Assembly (NCBI GenBank): GCA_038993745.2
Contig: CP160629.1
Location: 558,001-622,000, forward strand
DNA length: 64,000 nt
Source: Aliivibrio fischeri
GTDB lineage: Bacteria > Pseudomonadota > Gammaproteobacteria > Enterobacterales > Vibrionaceae
Direction of reading: 5' to 3'
The notes under the pieces were generated by a model that saw only the letters and a list, made by a program, of their open reading frames with translations, did no database searches and was not told the origin of the DNA. Both the position numbers and the translations under genes were made by a program. Below, in pieces: positions 41,511 through 50,653 of the stretch. Within the stretch, counting starts at the first letter, position 1, and each line of letters begins with the position of its first letter.

Positions 41511-41873
41511 TTAATGTGTTTCGGTGAGTTCTGATAACTGACGTAATAATAGTTCGCTATTACCAACGTTAAGTTCAACTAAGCGTTTAAGGTGGCTAAT
41601 ACTATCAATATCTATATGGCGAATACAGAGCCTCAGCAGATTATTTGTATTATTCACAATTTCACATTCAGCAATAATATTGATATCACTGTCGTTTAGA
41701 GCAAAATGTACAATTAATTTACCCGCTGAGTTAAGAGCATTATCATCATTAAGTTTTATTAATAAGCCATGTAAAGACAAATCAATCAATGAGCCGCTGT
41801 ATTGCTGAGCGCCTTGGATTAGTGCTACATCTGCTTGATAAATTACACGAGAAAACTTGCGTCTTTCAATCAT
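41511..41873 (-). CDS. Single-domain PilZ protein
   Basis: A 120-residue stand-alone c-di-GMP receptor. The RxxxR motif is R5-R9 (ERRKFSR) and D31-G36 reads DLSLHG, so both ligand motifs are intact. I start at ATG 41873, with AAGGAG 7 bp upstream; the open frame upstream is not conserved. It resembles V. cholerae PlzA in size. The M23 gene begins 24 bp downstream on the same strand, so the two are probably cotranscribed, hinting at c-di-GMP-linked cell-wall control. That link is inference. Confidence 0.88.
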   Translation of the reverse strand: MIERRKFSRVIYQADVALIQGAQQYSGSLIDLSLHGLLIKLNDDNALNSAGKLIVHFALNDSDINIIAECEIVNNTNNLLRLCIRHIDIDSISHLKRLVELNVGNSELLLRQLSELTETH

Positions 41874-41939
41874 AAGGCTACTCCTTCTTCTTAAGAGGAA
41901 TTGAGTATGGTGTTTTGTTTGTTCTATGTCCAATAAAAA

Positions 41940-41957
41940 GGCCGCTTGAGTGCGGCC
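41940..41957 (-). terminator. Terminator of ettA
   Basis: GGCCGC/GCGGCC stem with T-run on the minus strand, 30 bp past the ettA stop. Confidence 0.8.
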
Positions 41958-41987
41958 CTTATGATAAACATCAAATAAAGTAAATTA

Positions 41988-43655
41988 TTACTTAGTCATA
42001 CGCTTGTACTTGATGCGATGAGGTTCAGCAGCTTGCGCACCTAGGGTCTTCTTCAACCATTCACTGTATTCAGTGTAGTTACCTTCAAAGAAGTTTACTT
42101 GGCCTTCATCACGGTAGTCTAGAATGTGTGTAGCGATACGGTCTAGGAACCAACGGTCGTGCGAGATAACCATTGCACAACCAGGGAACTCAAGTAATGC
42201 TTCTTCTAGTGCACGTAATGTTTCAACATCAAGGTCATTGGTAGGTTCATCGAGTAACAGTACGTTACCGCCAGTTTTTAGCAGTTTAGCTAAGTGAACA
42301 CGGTTACGCTCACCACCAGATAACTCACCAATAATTTTTTGTTGGTCGTTGCCTTTGAAGTTAAAGCGAGAACAGTAAGCACGAGCTGGGATTTCGAAAT
42401 TGTTGATCTTAATGATATCAGCGCCTTCAGAGATCTCTTGGAAAACTGTTTTTGTGTCATCCATTGAATCACGGAATTGATCAACAGAAGCAAGTTTTAC
42501 AGTTTCACCTAATTCAATCGTACCTGAATCCGGTGTTTCAGCACCACTTAGCATCTTAAATAGTGTTGATTTACCTGCACCATTGGCACCGATGATACCC
42601 ACGATAGCACCTTTTGGCATGCTGAATGATAGGTCATCAATCAGCACACGATCACCAAACGATTTAGTTAGGTTGTTCACTTCAAGAACTTTGTCACCTA
42701 GACGTTCACCTGGCGGAATGAACAGTTCGTTTGTTTCATTACGTTTTTGGTGATCAGAGCTTTGTAGTTCTTCAAAACGAGCCATACGAGCTTTAGATTT
42801 AGCTTGGCGGCCTTTAGGGTTTTGACGAACCCACTCAAGTTCTTTTTCAATCGTTTTCTGACGAGCATTTTCTTTTGCCGCTTCTTGTTTTAAACGGTCA
42901 TCTTTTTGCTCAAGCCAAGAGGTATAGTTACCTTCCCATGGAATACCTTCACCACGGTCAAGCTCTAGGATCCAACCCGCAGCATTATCAAGGAAATAAC
43001 GGTCATGGGTAATTGCCACAACAGTACCTGAATAATCAACAAGGAAGTGCTCAAGCCATGCAACTGATTCAGCATCAAGGTGGTTGGTTGGTTCATCAAG
43101 TAGCAGCATATCTGGTTTTTCTAGAAGAAGACGACAGATAGCAACACGGCGACGTTCACCACCAGATAAGTGTTCAATTTTAGCATCCCACTCTGGTAGA
43201 CGTAGTGCGTCAGCTGCACGCTCTAAAGCGTTATCCAGATTATGACCATCTTTTGCTTGAATTAATGCTTCAAGTTCACCTTGCTCTTTAGCTAGAGCAT
43301 CGAAATCAGCACCTTCTTCAGCGTAAGCTGCATAAACCGCATCAAGGCGAGCTAGTGCACCTGCTACATCAGAAACAGCCTCTTCAACAATTTCACGAAC
43401 TGTTTTTGATTCATCAAGTACAGGTTCTTGTGGAAGATAGCCAACATTTAATCCCGCTTGTGGACGAGCTTCACCATCAATATCAGTATCAAGACCTGCC
43501 ATAATGCGAAGTAGTGTTGATTTACCTGAGCCATTTAGACCCAAAACACCAATTTTTGCACCAGGGAAGAAGCTAAGAGAAATGTCTTTCAGGATTTGTC
43601 TTTTAGGAGGAACAATTTTGCTCACTCGTGACATTGTATATACGTATTCAGCCAT
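41988..43655 (-). CDS. ettA: Energy-dependent translational throttle ABC-F ATPase
   Basis: A 555-residue cytosolic ABC-F protein that senses the ATP/ADP ratio at the ribosomal E site. Two ABC cassettes are present: Walker A GLNGSGKST near 38 with LSGGERRRVA and LLLDEPTNHLD; and GANGAGKST near 355 with LSGGERNRVH and LLLDEPTNDLD. The linker between them carries the arm and the KSKARMARFEEL P-site tether. There are no membrane segments. The start is ATG 43655; GTG 43661 is also in frame. Confidence 0.95.
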   Translation of the reverse strand: MAEYVYTMSRVSKIVPPKRQILKDISLSFFPGAKIGVLGLNGSGKSTLLRIMAGLDTDIDGEARPQAGLNVGYLPQEPVLDESKTVREIVEEAVSDVAGALARLDAVYAAYAEEGADFDALAKEQGELEALIQAKDGHNLDNALERAADALRLPEWDAKIEHLSGGERRRVAICRLLLEKPDMLLLDEPTNHLDAESVAWLEHFLVDYSGTVVAITHDRYFLDNAAGWILELDRGEGIPWEGNYTSWLEQKDDRLKQEAAKENARQKTIEKELEWVRQNPKGRQAKSKARMARFEELQSSDHQKRNETNELFIPPGERLGDKVLEVNNLTKSFGDRVLIDDLSFSMPKGAIVGIIGANGAGKSTLFKMLSGAETPDSGTIELGETVKLASVDQFRDSMDDTKTVFQEISEGADIIKINNFEIPARAYCSRFNFKGNDQQKIIGELSGGERNRVHLAKLLKTGGNVLLLDEPTNDLDVETLRALEEALLEFPGCAMVISHDRWFLDRIATHILDYRDEGQVNFFEGNYTEYSEWLKKTLGAQAAEPHRIKYKRMTK

Positions 43656-43827
43656 AATCACTTATTAGAGTTGGTTAACGAAAATATTAATTTACTATTT
43701 ATGATACATAGTTTAACACTCATTTTTGTAGTTACTAGGGTAATATAAGTAAACTAAGGTAAGAATTCGGTAGATGTATAAGTGAGTCTCAGATCACTAC
43801 GCCGCAGTCAAAGGTTGGAAAGTTTAG

Positions 43828-45777
43828 GTGTTAAAGAAATCAATGAAATATACACAATATAAGTTAGGGATGATGACGGCATTGTGCATAGGTATGAATG
43901 TACAAGTTGTTGATGCGTCACCTGTTGATACATGGCGAGCACAATACCAAGAAGCAAAAACGCTACTTAATGAAAAAAAATACGATGAATATAAAAAAGT
44001 AAGGGCTGAACTTGATGGTTATTCATTAGCACCTTATTTGGATTACCGTGAATTAAGAATGGATTTAAGCTCTAAAACGCCTGATGATATTCGGTTGTTC
44101 AAACATAATCATCAGTCATTACCTATTGGTAACTCTCTTTCATACCAATACTTAGTCATTCTTGGTTTAAACGAGCGTTGGGCTGAGTTTATTGATTATT
44201 TCCCCAACGAACCAAGCAGCAAAAACCTACAGTGTTATTACTATCAAGCAAAAAATAAACTGGGTGATAAGACGACAGCTTGGAAAGGTGCGGAGCAATT
44301 ATGGCTAACAGGTAGCTCTGTTACTTATGAATGTGATGATTTATTTCAAGATTGGGCTGAAGCTGGGAAACTCAGTGATGATTTAATTATTGAACGTATG
44401 CTTTTAGTTTATAAAGCTCGTAATAATAATTTGTTTTCTTATTTAGAAAAAATGTTGAAAACAGATGCCGCAAAAGAAAAAGCACAGCATATTGTCACTT
44501 TGTTTAATGATCCTGATTTGTTAGAAAGTTTTTCAAAGAGTAATAAAAAAACAGAGTTTTCTAAGCAATTAACGCTTATTTCTATGGAAAGAGAAGCTCG
44601 TAAAAACCCTAAAAAAGCGATAGAAATATTGCCTGAAATTGCTAAAAAGCAGCAGTTTACTCAAGACGAGTTGGTTCAGGTTAAACGACGCATTGTTAGT
44701 AGCATTATGTCAACTGAGTCAGCAGAACTTGCACAATGGAGAGATAAAGAGCTAGCTGCTAACCCTGAAGATTCATTTATTGAGCGCCGAATTCGTGTTG
44801 CTATTCGTGCAGCTGATTGGGATGACGTAAGCAACTGGATTGGGTATTTAACACCAACAGCTAAAAATTCATTACGTTGGCAGTTCTGGACGGCACAGAT
44901 TGAAAGTAAAGAAGGTGAGCAAGATAAAGCTGATGCTCGTTTAAAAAAATTACTTGGTCAGCGTAATTTTTATAGTGTTGCTGCGGCAAATATTTTAGGT
45001 GAACCTATTCAATATCCAATGAATACCGCTCCTAGAAATATTAAGCCGATTAAAGATAAATACAGTGTAGAGCTTGCACGTATTAAAGAATTAATTGCGA
45101 TTGATGAGATCCCTACAGCCAAAAGTGAGTGGGAATATTTGCTAAACCGAGCATCAAAAACTGAAGTGAAAGAATTAGCAAGTTATGCTGCTCAGCATCG
45201 TTGGCATCACTTTACTGTTCTGGCGACCATCAAAGGAAGAATGTGGGGATATTTGAGCTTACGTTTCCCTATAGCACATCAGTGGTGGTTTAATCATTAC
45301 AGTAAGGAACTTGGTTTAGATAAAGTGACGTTAATGTCGTTATCTCGACAAGAAAGTGCACTGTATGCAGAAGCTCAATCACCGGTAGGTGCTCGTGGTT
45401 TGATGCAAATTATGCCAGCAACAGCGAAATATACCGCGAAGAAGATTGATTACGATAAATATGAAGGTGTTGATAGTTTGAATGATGTTGATGTGAATAT
45501 TCACATTGGTTCAAATTACCTTAAGGGTTTATTAGATGATTATGATGGAAACCGTATTTTTGCTCTTGCAGGTTATAATGCCGGCCCTCATCGTGTTAAG
45601 CGTTGGAGAGCGGTTTCTGATGAAAAGCTAGATGCTTATGCTTTTATTGAAGCTATTCCATTCAAGGAAACTAGAGGGTATGTACAAAACATTTTAATGT
45701 TTGAAACTTACTATCGTAGTTTATTGGGTGAAAAAGGTGCTTTTTTATCCGAGAAAGAGCTGAATTTAAAGTATTGA
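43828..45777 (+). CDS. slt: Soluble lytic murein transglycosylase
   Basis: A 649-residue periplasmic enzyme that cleaves glycan strands to 1,6-anhydro ends. The signal peptide probably ends at VVDAS (about residue 30). A long alpha-helical superhelix (about 35-455) precedes the C-terminal SLT domain, with the catalytic glutamate in LSRQESALY near 512, GARGLMQIMPATA near 528 and LAGYNAGPHRV near 590. The start may be GTG 43828 or ATG 43843. trpR follows after a terminator, an order also known in E. coli. Confidence 0.94.
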   Translation: MLKKSMKYTQYKLGMMTALCIGMNVQVVDASPVDTWRAQYQEAKTLLNEKKYDEYKKVRAELDGYSLAPYLDYRELRMDLSSKTPDDIRLFKHNHQSLPIGNSLSYQYLVILGLNERWAEFIDYFPNEPSSKNLQCYYYQAKNKLGDKTTAWKGAEQLWLTGSSVTYECDDLFQDWAEAGKLSDDLIIERMLLVYKARNNNLFSYLEKMLKTDAAKEKAQHIVTLFNDPDLLESFSKSNKKTEFSKQLTLISMEREARKNPKKAIEILPEIAKKQQFTQDELVQVKRRIVSSIMSTESAELAQWRDKELAANPEDSFIERRIRVAIRAADWDDVSNWIGYLTPTAKNSLRWQFWTAQIESKEGEQDKADARLKKLLGQRNFYSVAAANILGEPIQYPMNTAPRNIKPIKDKYSVELARIKELIAIDEIPTAKSEWEYLLNRASKTEVKELASYAAQHRWHHFTVLATIKGRMWGYLSLRFPIAHQWWFNHYSKELGLDKVTLMSLSRQESALYAEAQSPVGARGLMQIMPATAKYTAKKIDYDKYEGVDSLNDVDVNIHIGSNYLKGLLDDYDGNRIFALAGYNAGPHRVKRWRAVSDEKLDAYAFIEAIPFKETRGYVQNILMFETYYRSLLGEKGAFLSEKELNLKY

Positions 45778-45828
45778 TAAGTTTGAATTCTAATAGCAAT
45801 TGGTATTAAGCTTAAATAAATATAAAGT

Positions 45829-45848
45829 AGGGGACTTAATTGTCCCCT
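45829..45848 (+). terminator. Terminator of slt
   Basis: AGGGGAC-6-GTCCCCT followed by a T-run. Confidence 0.85.
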
Positions 45849-45872
45849 TTTTTACAATTGTATGAGGATACT

Positions 45873-46199
45873 ATGTCAGGTTCAGCAAAATATTCCGACT
45901 GGTCTCAAGTGATGACATTAATTGCAAATGCAGCAGAACAAGGAAATCATCAACCATTATTAACGATGTTGATGACGCCTGATGAACGTGAAGCACTGGT
46001 TGCTCGCGTAAATATTTTTCATGAGCTGTTACAGGGTGAATTGAGCCAGAGACAAATTAGTCAGCTATTAGGGGTGGGCGTTGCCACAATCACTCGAGGT
46101 TCAAATGAATTAAAAAGCCATACTGATGAAGAGAAAGTATGGCTTATGGATTTATTAGAAAAGAGTACTAAAAGCGAGTTGGATGTAGAAAAGGAATAA
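45873..46199 (+). CDS. trpR: Trp operon repressor
   Basis: A 108-residue tryptophan-dependent repressor, the same length as in E. coli. The helix-turn-helix QRQISQLLGVGVATITRGSN covers about 68-87. The start is ATG 45873, with GAGGA upstream. Its 3' end overlaps the convergent yjjX gene by 32 bp. Confidence 0.95.
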   Translation: MSGSAKYSDWSQVMTLIANAAEQGNHQPLLTMLMTPDEREALVARVNIFHELLQGELSQRQISQLLGVGVATITRGSNELKSHTDEEKVWLMDLLEKSTKSELDVEKE

Positions 46200-46680
46200 G
46201 AGCAAGAATAAGCGCTTGTTGATATACCGATGTTCTTGTTAGTAGGTTATTGGTTAGTAAGCCAATAGCCCCTCCTTTCTGTTTAATGTTGTCGGTGTTA
46301 AATTGTTCATCCATGACATCGCCTAGCTCTTTACCTTTTTTCACCTCATCAATAACTTGTGGTGGGAGAGGTAAACTCGAAGAGCGTGACTCTCCTACTG
46401 TTAAACCATTATCAATAATCATCCAAGCAAAAGTAGAATTACCTTCAATTCCAGCTTCTAACCCAACATAATAATCACAGTTAGGTAGCTTGATCTTTGC
46501 GTTATTAACACGGTTCATTGCTCCTTGTTTTGTTTCTTCACAACTCATTGGTTGATCTGGAACACCGCTCTTTACTGATACCCCTTCAAATGAAAAAGTA
46601 TCATTAGGAAACGCAAGATTAAATGCTGATTCAACAGCGGCAATCTTCGCTGGGTTTTGAGAAGCAATGATAACTTTCAT
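46168..46680 (-). CDS. yjjX: Non-canonical purine NTPase (inosine/xanthosine triphosphatase)
   Basis: A 170-residue house-cleaning enzyme, by family hydrolysing ITP and XTP to keep damaged purines out of nucleic acids. The start MKVIIASQNPAKIAAVESAF is diagnostic, with YYVGLEAGIE and GGAIGLLTNNLLTR later. It is convergent with and overlaps trpR, as in E. coli. Confidence 0.93.
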   Translation of the reverse strand: MKVIIASQNPAKIAAVESAFNLAFPNDTFSFEGVSVKSGVPDQPMSCEETKQGAMNRVNNAKIKLPNCDYYVGLEAGIEGNSTFAWMIIDNGLTVGESRSSSLPLPPQVIDEVKKGKELGDVMDEQFNTDNIKQKGGAIGLLTNNLLTRTSVYQQALILALIPFLHPTRF

Positions 46681-46702
46681 GTTTACCTTTTATTCGATGT
46701 AA

Positions 46703-47881
46703 TCAATTTGATAATGGAATAGCTGTTGGTTCTACATTTTCAATTGGATAGCAACCAAGCACTTTTAGATAGCGAGTTATAGCTGTTAATTCTTCGATAG
46801 CAGAAGTCATAGCATCTGATTTTAGATGCGCTTCTAGATCAACATAGAACATTTCTTCCCAAGGATTTCCCATAATAGGACGAGATTCTAGCTTGCTCAT
46901 ATTGATGCCGTATTTTTGTAATACCAATAGAGATTCAACCAATGAACCAGCATCTTGAGCTGTGGACATTATTAATGTTGTTTTAGCTGGAATTTGCTCT
47001 GATACATCCACAGGCTTTCTTGCAACAACGATAAAACGTGTTTGGTTTTCTGTTTGATTCGAAATATTAGTGATTAGGGATTGCAGTCCATATAGCTTTC
47101 CACTATCAGAGTTACCAATTGCTGCCACTTCAGGTGAGTTTAATTCTTTTACAGTGATCATCGCATCAGCAGTGCTTGCACAAGAAATTAGCTCAACATT
47201 ATTGAGTCGATTTAAAAATTCGCTACATTGTTCATGTGGCTGTGGGTGTGAATACAAGGTTTTAATTGATTCAAGAGAGGTTTCAGTCGTTGTTAATAAA
47301 CAATGATCAATTTTTTGAGTTAATTCCCCAACAATGTATAGGCTAGTGTGTTGGAGTAAATCATAAACTTGGTTAATCGAACCTGAGCTTGTATTTTCAA
47401 TTGGCAATACGCCGTAATCAGCATGACCTGACTCAACGGTTTTAATGACTTCTTTAAAGTTTTCACAGCCTAACTCAGCTAATTCAATATTCTTTTTGCT
47501 GAAATAACGACGGCTTGCTAGATTTGAATATGAGCCTTTTGAGCCAAGGTAAGCCACTCTTGCTACGGGTTTTCTACTTAAGTCAGGGTTTGCTAGATTT
47601 TGGAAGTATTCTTGCTGAAGTAAAACTGAATCTTCAATAATGGTATGAAATAACTGTGTAATGTAATAAGCATCAAGATCGAAGTCTTTACCGTTCTCAA
47701 TGAGTTTAACAAGTAATTGTTGCTCTCGTTTAGGATCTCGAACAGGTTTCGCAGTTTTTACTTTACTTTTAGCAACATCAAGACTGAGTTTACGACGTTC
47801 TGAAAAGAGCTTTAATAATTCATTATCAAGTTCATTAAGGCGTAAACGAATATCATCAAGGGAGTAGTGAGTGTCAGTCAT
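46703..47881 (-). CDS. pheA: Chorismate mutase / prephenate dehydratase
   Basis: A 392-residue bifunctional phenylalanine-pathway enzyme. The chorismate mutase domain (about 1-90) is followed by a prephenate dehydratase domain with YLGSKGSYSNLA and NQTRFIVV (the TRF motif). The C-terminal ACT domain has the Phe-binding motif ESRP. The start is ATG 47881. It has its own promoter but no room for a leader-peptide attenuator, unlike E. coli pheA. Confidence 0.96.
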   Translation of the reverse strand: MTDTHYSLDDIRLRLNELDNELLKLFSERRKLSLDVAKSKVKTAKPVRDPKREQQLLVKLIENGKDFDLDAYYITQLFHTIIEDSVLLQQEYFQNLANPDLSRKPVARVAYLGSKGSYSNLASRRYFSKKNIELAELGCENFKEVIKTVESGHADYGVLPIENTSSGSINQVYDLLQHTSLYIVGELTQKIDHCLLTTTETSLESIKTLYSHPQPHEQCSEFLNRLNNVELISCASTADAMITVKELNSPEVAAIGNSDSGKLYGLQSLITNISNQTENQTRFIVVARKPVDVSEQIPAKTTLIMSTAQDAGSLVESLLVLQKYGINMSKLESRPIMGNPWEEMFYVDLEAHLKSDAMTSAIEELTAITRYLKVLGCYPIENVEPTAIPLSN

Positions 47882-47914
47882 GAAATGCAAACCTAGTAAA
47901 TTAAGAGTTAATTC

Positions 47915-47943
47915 ACAATAAGGAATTGGTTAGTTTGCGTCAA
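47915..47943 (-). promoter_or_regulatory. pheA promoter
   Basis: On the minus strand TTGACG (47943-47938), 17-bp spacer, TATTGT (47920-47915). It lies between the raiA terminator and pheA. Confidence 0.65.
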
Positions 47944-47948
47944 GAAAA

Positions 47949-47972
47949 AACAGCGCTCAAATGAGCGCTGTT
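47949..47972 (-). terminator. Terminator of raiA
   Basis: AACAGCGCTCA / TGAGCGCTGTT perfect stem with T-run on the minus strand. Confidence 0.9.
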
Positions 47973-47996
47973 CTTAAGAATCTTTAGAGTTGAATA

Positions 47997-48350
47997 TTAT
48001 TCCTCTTCAAGTTCAACTTCTGGTTCTTCAACTCCAGGAGCTTGAGCATGAGTCGCTCGACGTGCTTCTCCTTTATGTTGTAGTTTGTCTAGTTGGCGTT
48101 CTAGTTTTTGATACATCTCTCTAATTGCACCAAATAGATCTTCTTGCTCTGCAGAGGCTACGACTTTGCCACCTGCGATAGTTGCGTACGCTTCTACCTT
48201 GTGTTTACCATTTGCGCGTTTTGTAACGCTAGCGTGACGTCCAATAATGTCTAGGTTTCTTTTTGCTTCTAGTTTTTTAAACTTCCCTTCAATACGTTCA
48301 CGGATGCCTGGAGTGATGTCGATGTTGTTGCCAGTGATTTCTACTTTCAT
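47997..48350 (-). CDS. raiA: Ribosome-associated inhibitor A
   Basis: A 117-residue ribosome-binding stasis factor of the RaiA/HPF family. Conserved parts are EITGNNIDITPGIRERIEGK and KLERQLDKLQHKGEARR. The acidic tail (EVELEEE) and position between pheA and bamD match E. coli RaiA, which blocks initiation on 70S ribosomes in stationary phase. A CRP-like palindrome lies 64 bp upstream. Confidence 0.92.
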   Translation of the reverse strand: MKVEITGNNIDITPGIRERIEGKFKKLEAKRNLDIIGRHASVTKRANGKHKVEAYATIAGGKVVASAEQEDLFGAIREMYQKLERQLDKLQHKGEARRATHAQAPGVEEPEVELEEE

Positions 48351-48413
48351 ATGATTTTCCTCTCGCTTGCCCCGTTTGGCATGTACTCAGATTACGTATC
48401 CAGAGTTAAAAAT

Positions 48414-48433
48414 AAAGTGATCAAGATCACTTT
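48414..48433. promoter_or_regulatory. CRP-like site upstream of raiA
   Basis: AAAGTGATCAAGATCACTTT, a near-perfect palindrome that keeps the GTGA-N6-TCAC core of CRP sites. Confidence 0.6.
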
Positions 48434-48662
48434 TTTGATGTGTTGTAGCGAGAAGGTGAATGAATGTGATCTTAGGCAAGGCCTTAAGTATTTTATTTAA
48501 AAAATACTTGATGAATTGTACAAAGTAGGTAGATTGAAAGGGTTGGTTACTAGAAATTATTGTTTTTAGGGATGTCGTTCAACCTGTTGTTTTGGTTGAT
48601 TAAATTTTAAACTTATCAATAGTGTGACCTATATACGAATTATAACTAACATTTCCAGACAT

Positions 48663-48698
48663 AAAAAAGCAGTGCTCGATTCTCGGCACTGCTTTTTT
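48663..48698 (-). terminator. Terminator of bamD
   Basis: AAAAAAGCAGTGC-10-GCACTGCTTTTTT. Confidence 0.88.
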
Positions 48699-48789
48699 GT
48701 TTTTATAATGAATATTATATCAATTGTAGTAAATAACGGCTTATCCTAGCTTGTTTAAATGCTTGCTCACTTATTTACTGCGATTGATA

Positions 48790-49515
48790 TTATTGTGGAT
48801 TCAATGCAATAAGTTCTTCGGTTCGCTTAATTGCATCTTCCAGTTTTAATTCTTTGTAAGCTGAAAGCATAATCGTTAATGATTTTCTTGCGGCTTCCGT
48901 ATCTGGATAAGTACGTTGTAACTCTTGGCAACGATTAATGGCAGAAATCCAAGCTTCTCGTCGTAAATAAAAGTCAGCTGTTGCTAATTCATAATCCGCT
49001 AAGCGATTTTTAAGTGCGTACATACGAGTTTGTGCATCTTCAGCATAAAGACTATTAGGGTATCTTTCTAATAATCGTTTAAAATCTTTAAAAGCTGAGC
49101 GAGCAGGCTCTGGATCTCGATCTGAACGATCTACTCTAAATAAATCATGCATGAAACTTCTATCTTGAGCCATATGCGTTAATCCACGCATGTAAAGCAC
49201 CCAGTCAGCTTTCGGATGGGTTGGATTTAAACGAGTAAATCTCTCGATAGTTGCAAGACCTAACGCAAGATCATCATTTTTATAATAAACATAAATAAGG
49301 TCTAGCTGAACTTGTTCAGAATAAGCGCCAAAAGGGTATCGAGAATCTAAAGCTTCAAGACGCTCAATTGCGCTCGTCCAATTACCTGCTTGTAAAGATA
49401 CTTGAGCTTGAGCGTATAATTCTGATGGTGGAATATCTGGAATTACATCATCACTACTTGAGCAACCAACCAGTAAAGATACAGCTAATAATGAAGAAAT
49501 GGTTAAGCGTTTCAT
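48790..49515 (-). CDS. bamD: Outer-membrane assembly lipoprotein BamD
   Basis: A 241-residue essential BAM-complex lipoprotein facing the periplasm. The signal peptide ends in LLVGC. TPR-like helices follow, with ASLQAG-type repeats, RYPFGAYSEQVQLDLIYVYY near 68, and RYPNSLYAEDA near 158. I start at ATG 49515; the upstream open frame hides the signal peptide. It is divergent from rluD, as in E. coli. Confidence 0.95.
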   Translation of the reverse strand: MKRLTISSLLAVSLLVGCSSSDDVIPDIPPSELYAQAQVSLQAGNWTSAIERLEALDSRYPFGAYSEQVQLDLIYVYYKNDDLALGLATIERFTRLNPTHPKADWVLYMRGLTHMAQDRSFMHDLFRVDRSDRDPEPARSAFKDFKRLLERYPNSLYAEDAQTRMYALKNRLADYELATADFYLRREAWISAINRCQELQRTYPDTEAARKSLTIMLSAYKELKLEDAIKRTEELIALNPQ

Positions 49516-49676
49516 GCTTGAAAATGATCCTTGACTAAAAAAACTGAAGTTATCCATTACGAAATGCGCCGTTAACAGATACAATGGTACATAGTTTATT
49601 TCACTTACAGTGTTGATGATACCAAATATGACCTATTAGTTTGGTATTAGTACCACTATTTTAAAAAAAGTTCGAT

Positions 49677-50651
49677 ATGGCACAACAAATAGAGTTAACA
49701 AGTACAGTAAAAGAAAGTCAACTAGGGCAGCGTTTAGATCAAGCTGCTGCTGAGTTGTTTTCTGATTTTTCTCGTTCACGCATCAAAGAGTGGTTGCTTG
49801 CTGGCAACATGACAGTCAATGGTGAAGTGGTTACAAAAGCACGCCTTAAAGTTATGGGTGGTGAAGAGATCACGGTTAAAGCTGAATTAGAAGATGAAGA
49901 GCGTTGGTTAGCTCAAGATATTCCTCTTGATATTGTTTATGAAGATGATGATCTACTCGTTATCAATAAACCACGTGACTTCGTTGTTCACCCAGGAGCG
50001 GGTACACCTGATGGTACAGTGTTAAATGCATTGTTATTCCATTATCCAAATATTGCAGAAGTACCTCGTGCAGGTATCGTTCACCGTTTGGATAAAGACA
50101 CTACTGGATTAATGGTTGTTGCGAAAACTGTACCGGCTCAAACACGTTTAGTTCGTGCGCTTCAAAAGCGTAAGATTACTCGTGAGTATGAAGCCGTTGT
50201 TGTCGGTCGTATGACTGCGGGTGGTATGATTGAGAAACCAATTGGCCGCCACCCAAACAAACGTACTCTAATGGCAGTTCATGAATTAGGTAAAGATGCT
50301 GTGACACATTACCGTGTTGCTGAACATTTCCGTATTCATACTCGTATCCGTTTACGTCTTGAAACCGGTCGTACTCACCAAATTCGTGTACATATGTCAT
50401 ATTTGCAGCATCCACTTGTTGGTGATACTGCTTATGGTGGCCGTGCTCGCATTCCAAAAGGTGCGTCTCAAGAGTTAATTGACATGATTCGTGGTTTTGA
50501 TCGTCAAGCTCTGCATGCTGCTATGCTGCGTTTTGAACATCCAATCACAGGGGAAACAATGGAGTTCCATGCTCCAATTCCTGATGACATGATTGCTTTA
50601 TCTCAAGCGTTACGTGATGATGAACGTTTAATGCATGAGGAAGAGTATTAA
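49677..50651 (+). CDS. rluD: 23S rRNA pseudouridine synthase D
   Basis: A 324-residue enzyme that makes pseudouridines 1911, 1915 and 1917 of 23S rRNA. An N-terminal S4-like domain (about 18-75) precedes the catalytic motif HRLDKDTTG with D139. RLETGRTHQIRVH and LVGDTAYGG are typical of RluD. It is followed two bases later by pgeF, so translation is probably coupled. Confidence 0.96.
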   Translation: MAQQIELTSTVKESQLGQRLDQAAAELFSDFSRSRIKEWLLAGNMTVNGEVVTKARLKVMGGEEITVKAELEDEERWLAQDIPLDIVYEDDDLLVINKPRDFVVHPGAGTPDGTVLNALLFHYPNIAEVPRAGIVHRLDKDTTGLMVVAKTVPAQTRLVRALQKRKITREYEAVVVGRMTAGGMIEKPIGRHPNKRTLMAVHELGKDAVTHYRVAEHFRIHTRIRLRLETGRTHQIRVHMSYLQHPLVGDTAYGGRARIPKGASQELIDMIRGFDRQALHAAMLRFEHPITGETMEFHAPIPDDMIALSQALRDDERLMHEEEY

Positions 50652-50653
50652 TA

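Larger units (their letters stand above)
48351..48789. other. Gene-free region between raiA and bamD
   Basis: It contains the raiA promoter region with a CRP-like site (48414-48433), a small A/T stem-loop AAGTATTTT-6-AAAATACTT (48486-48509) and the bamD terminator (48663-48698). I see no coding frame or known RNA in the remainder. Confidence 0.6.

Noticed and set aside
49516..49584. 23-residue N-terminal extension of bamD
   Set aside because: It would bury the lipoprotein signal peptide that starts at 49515.
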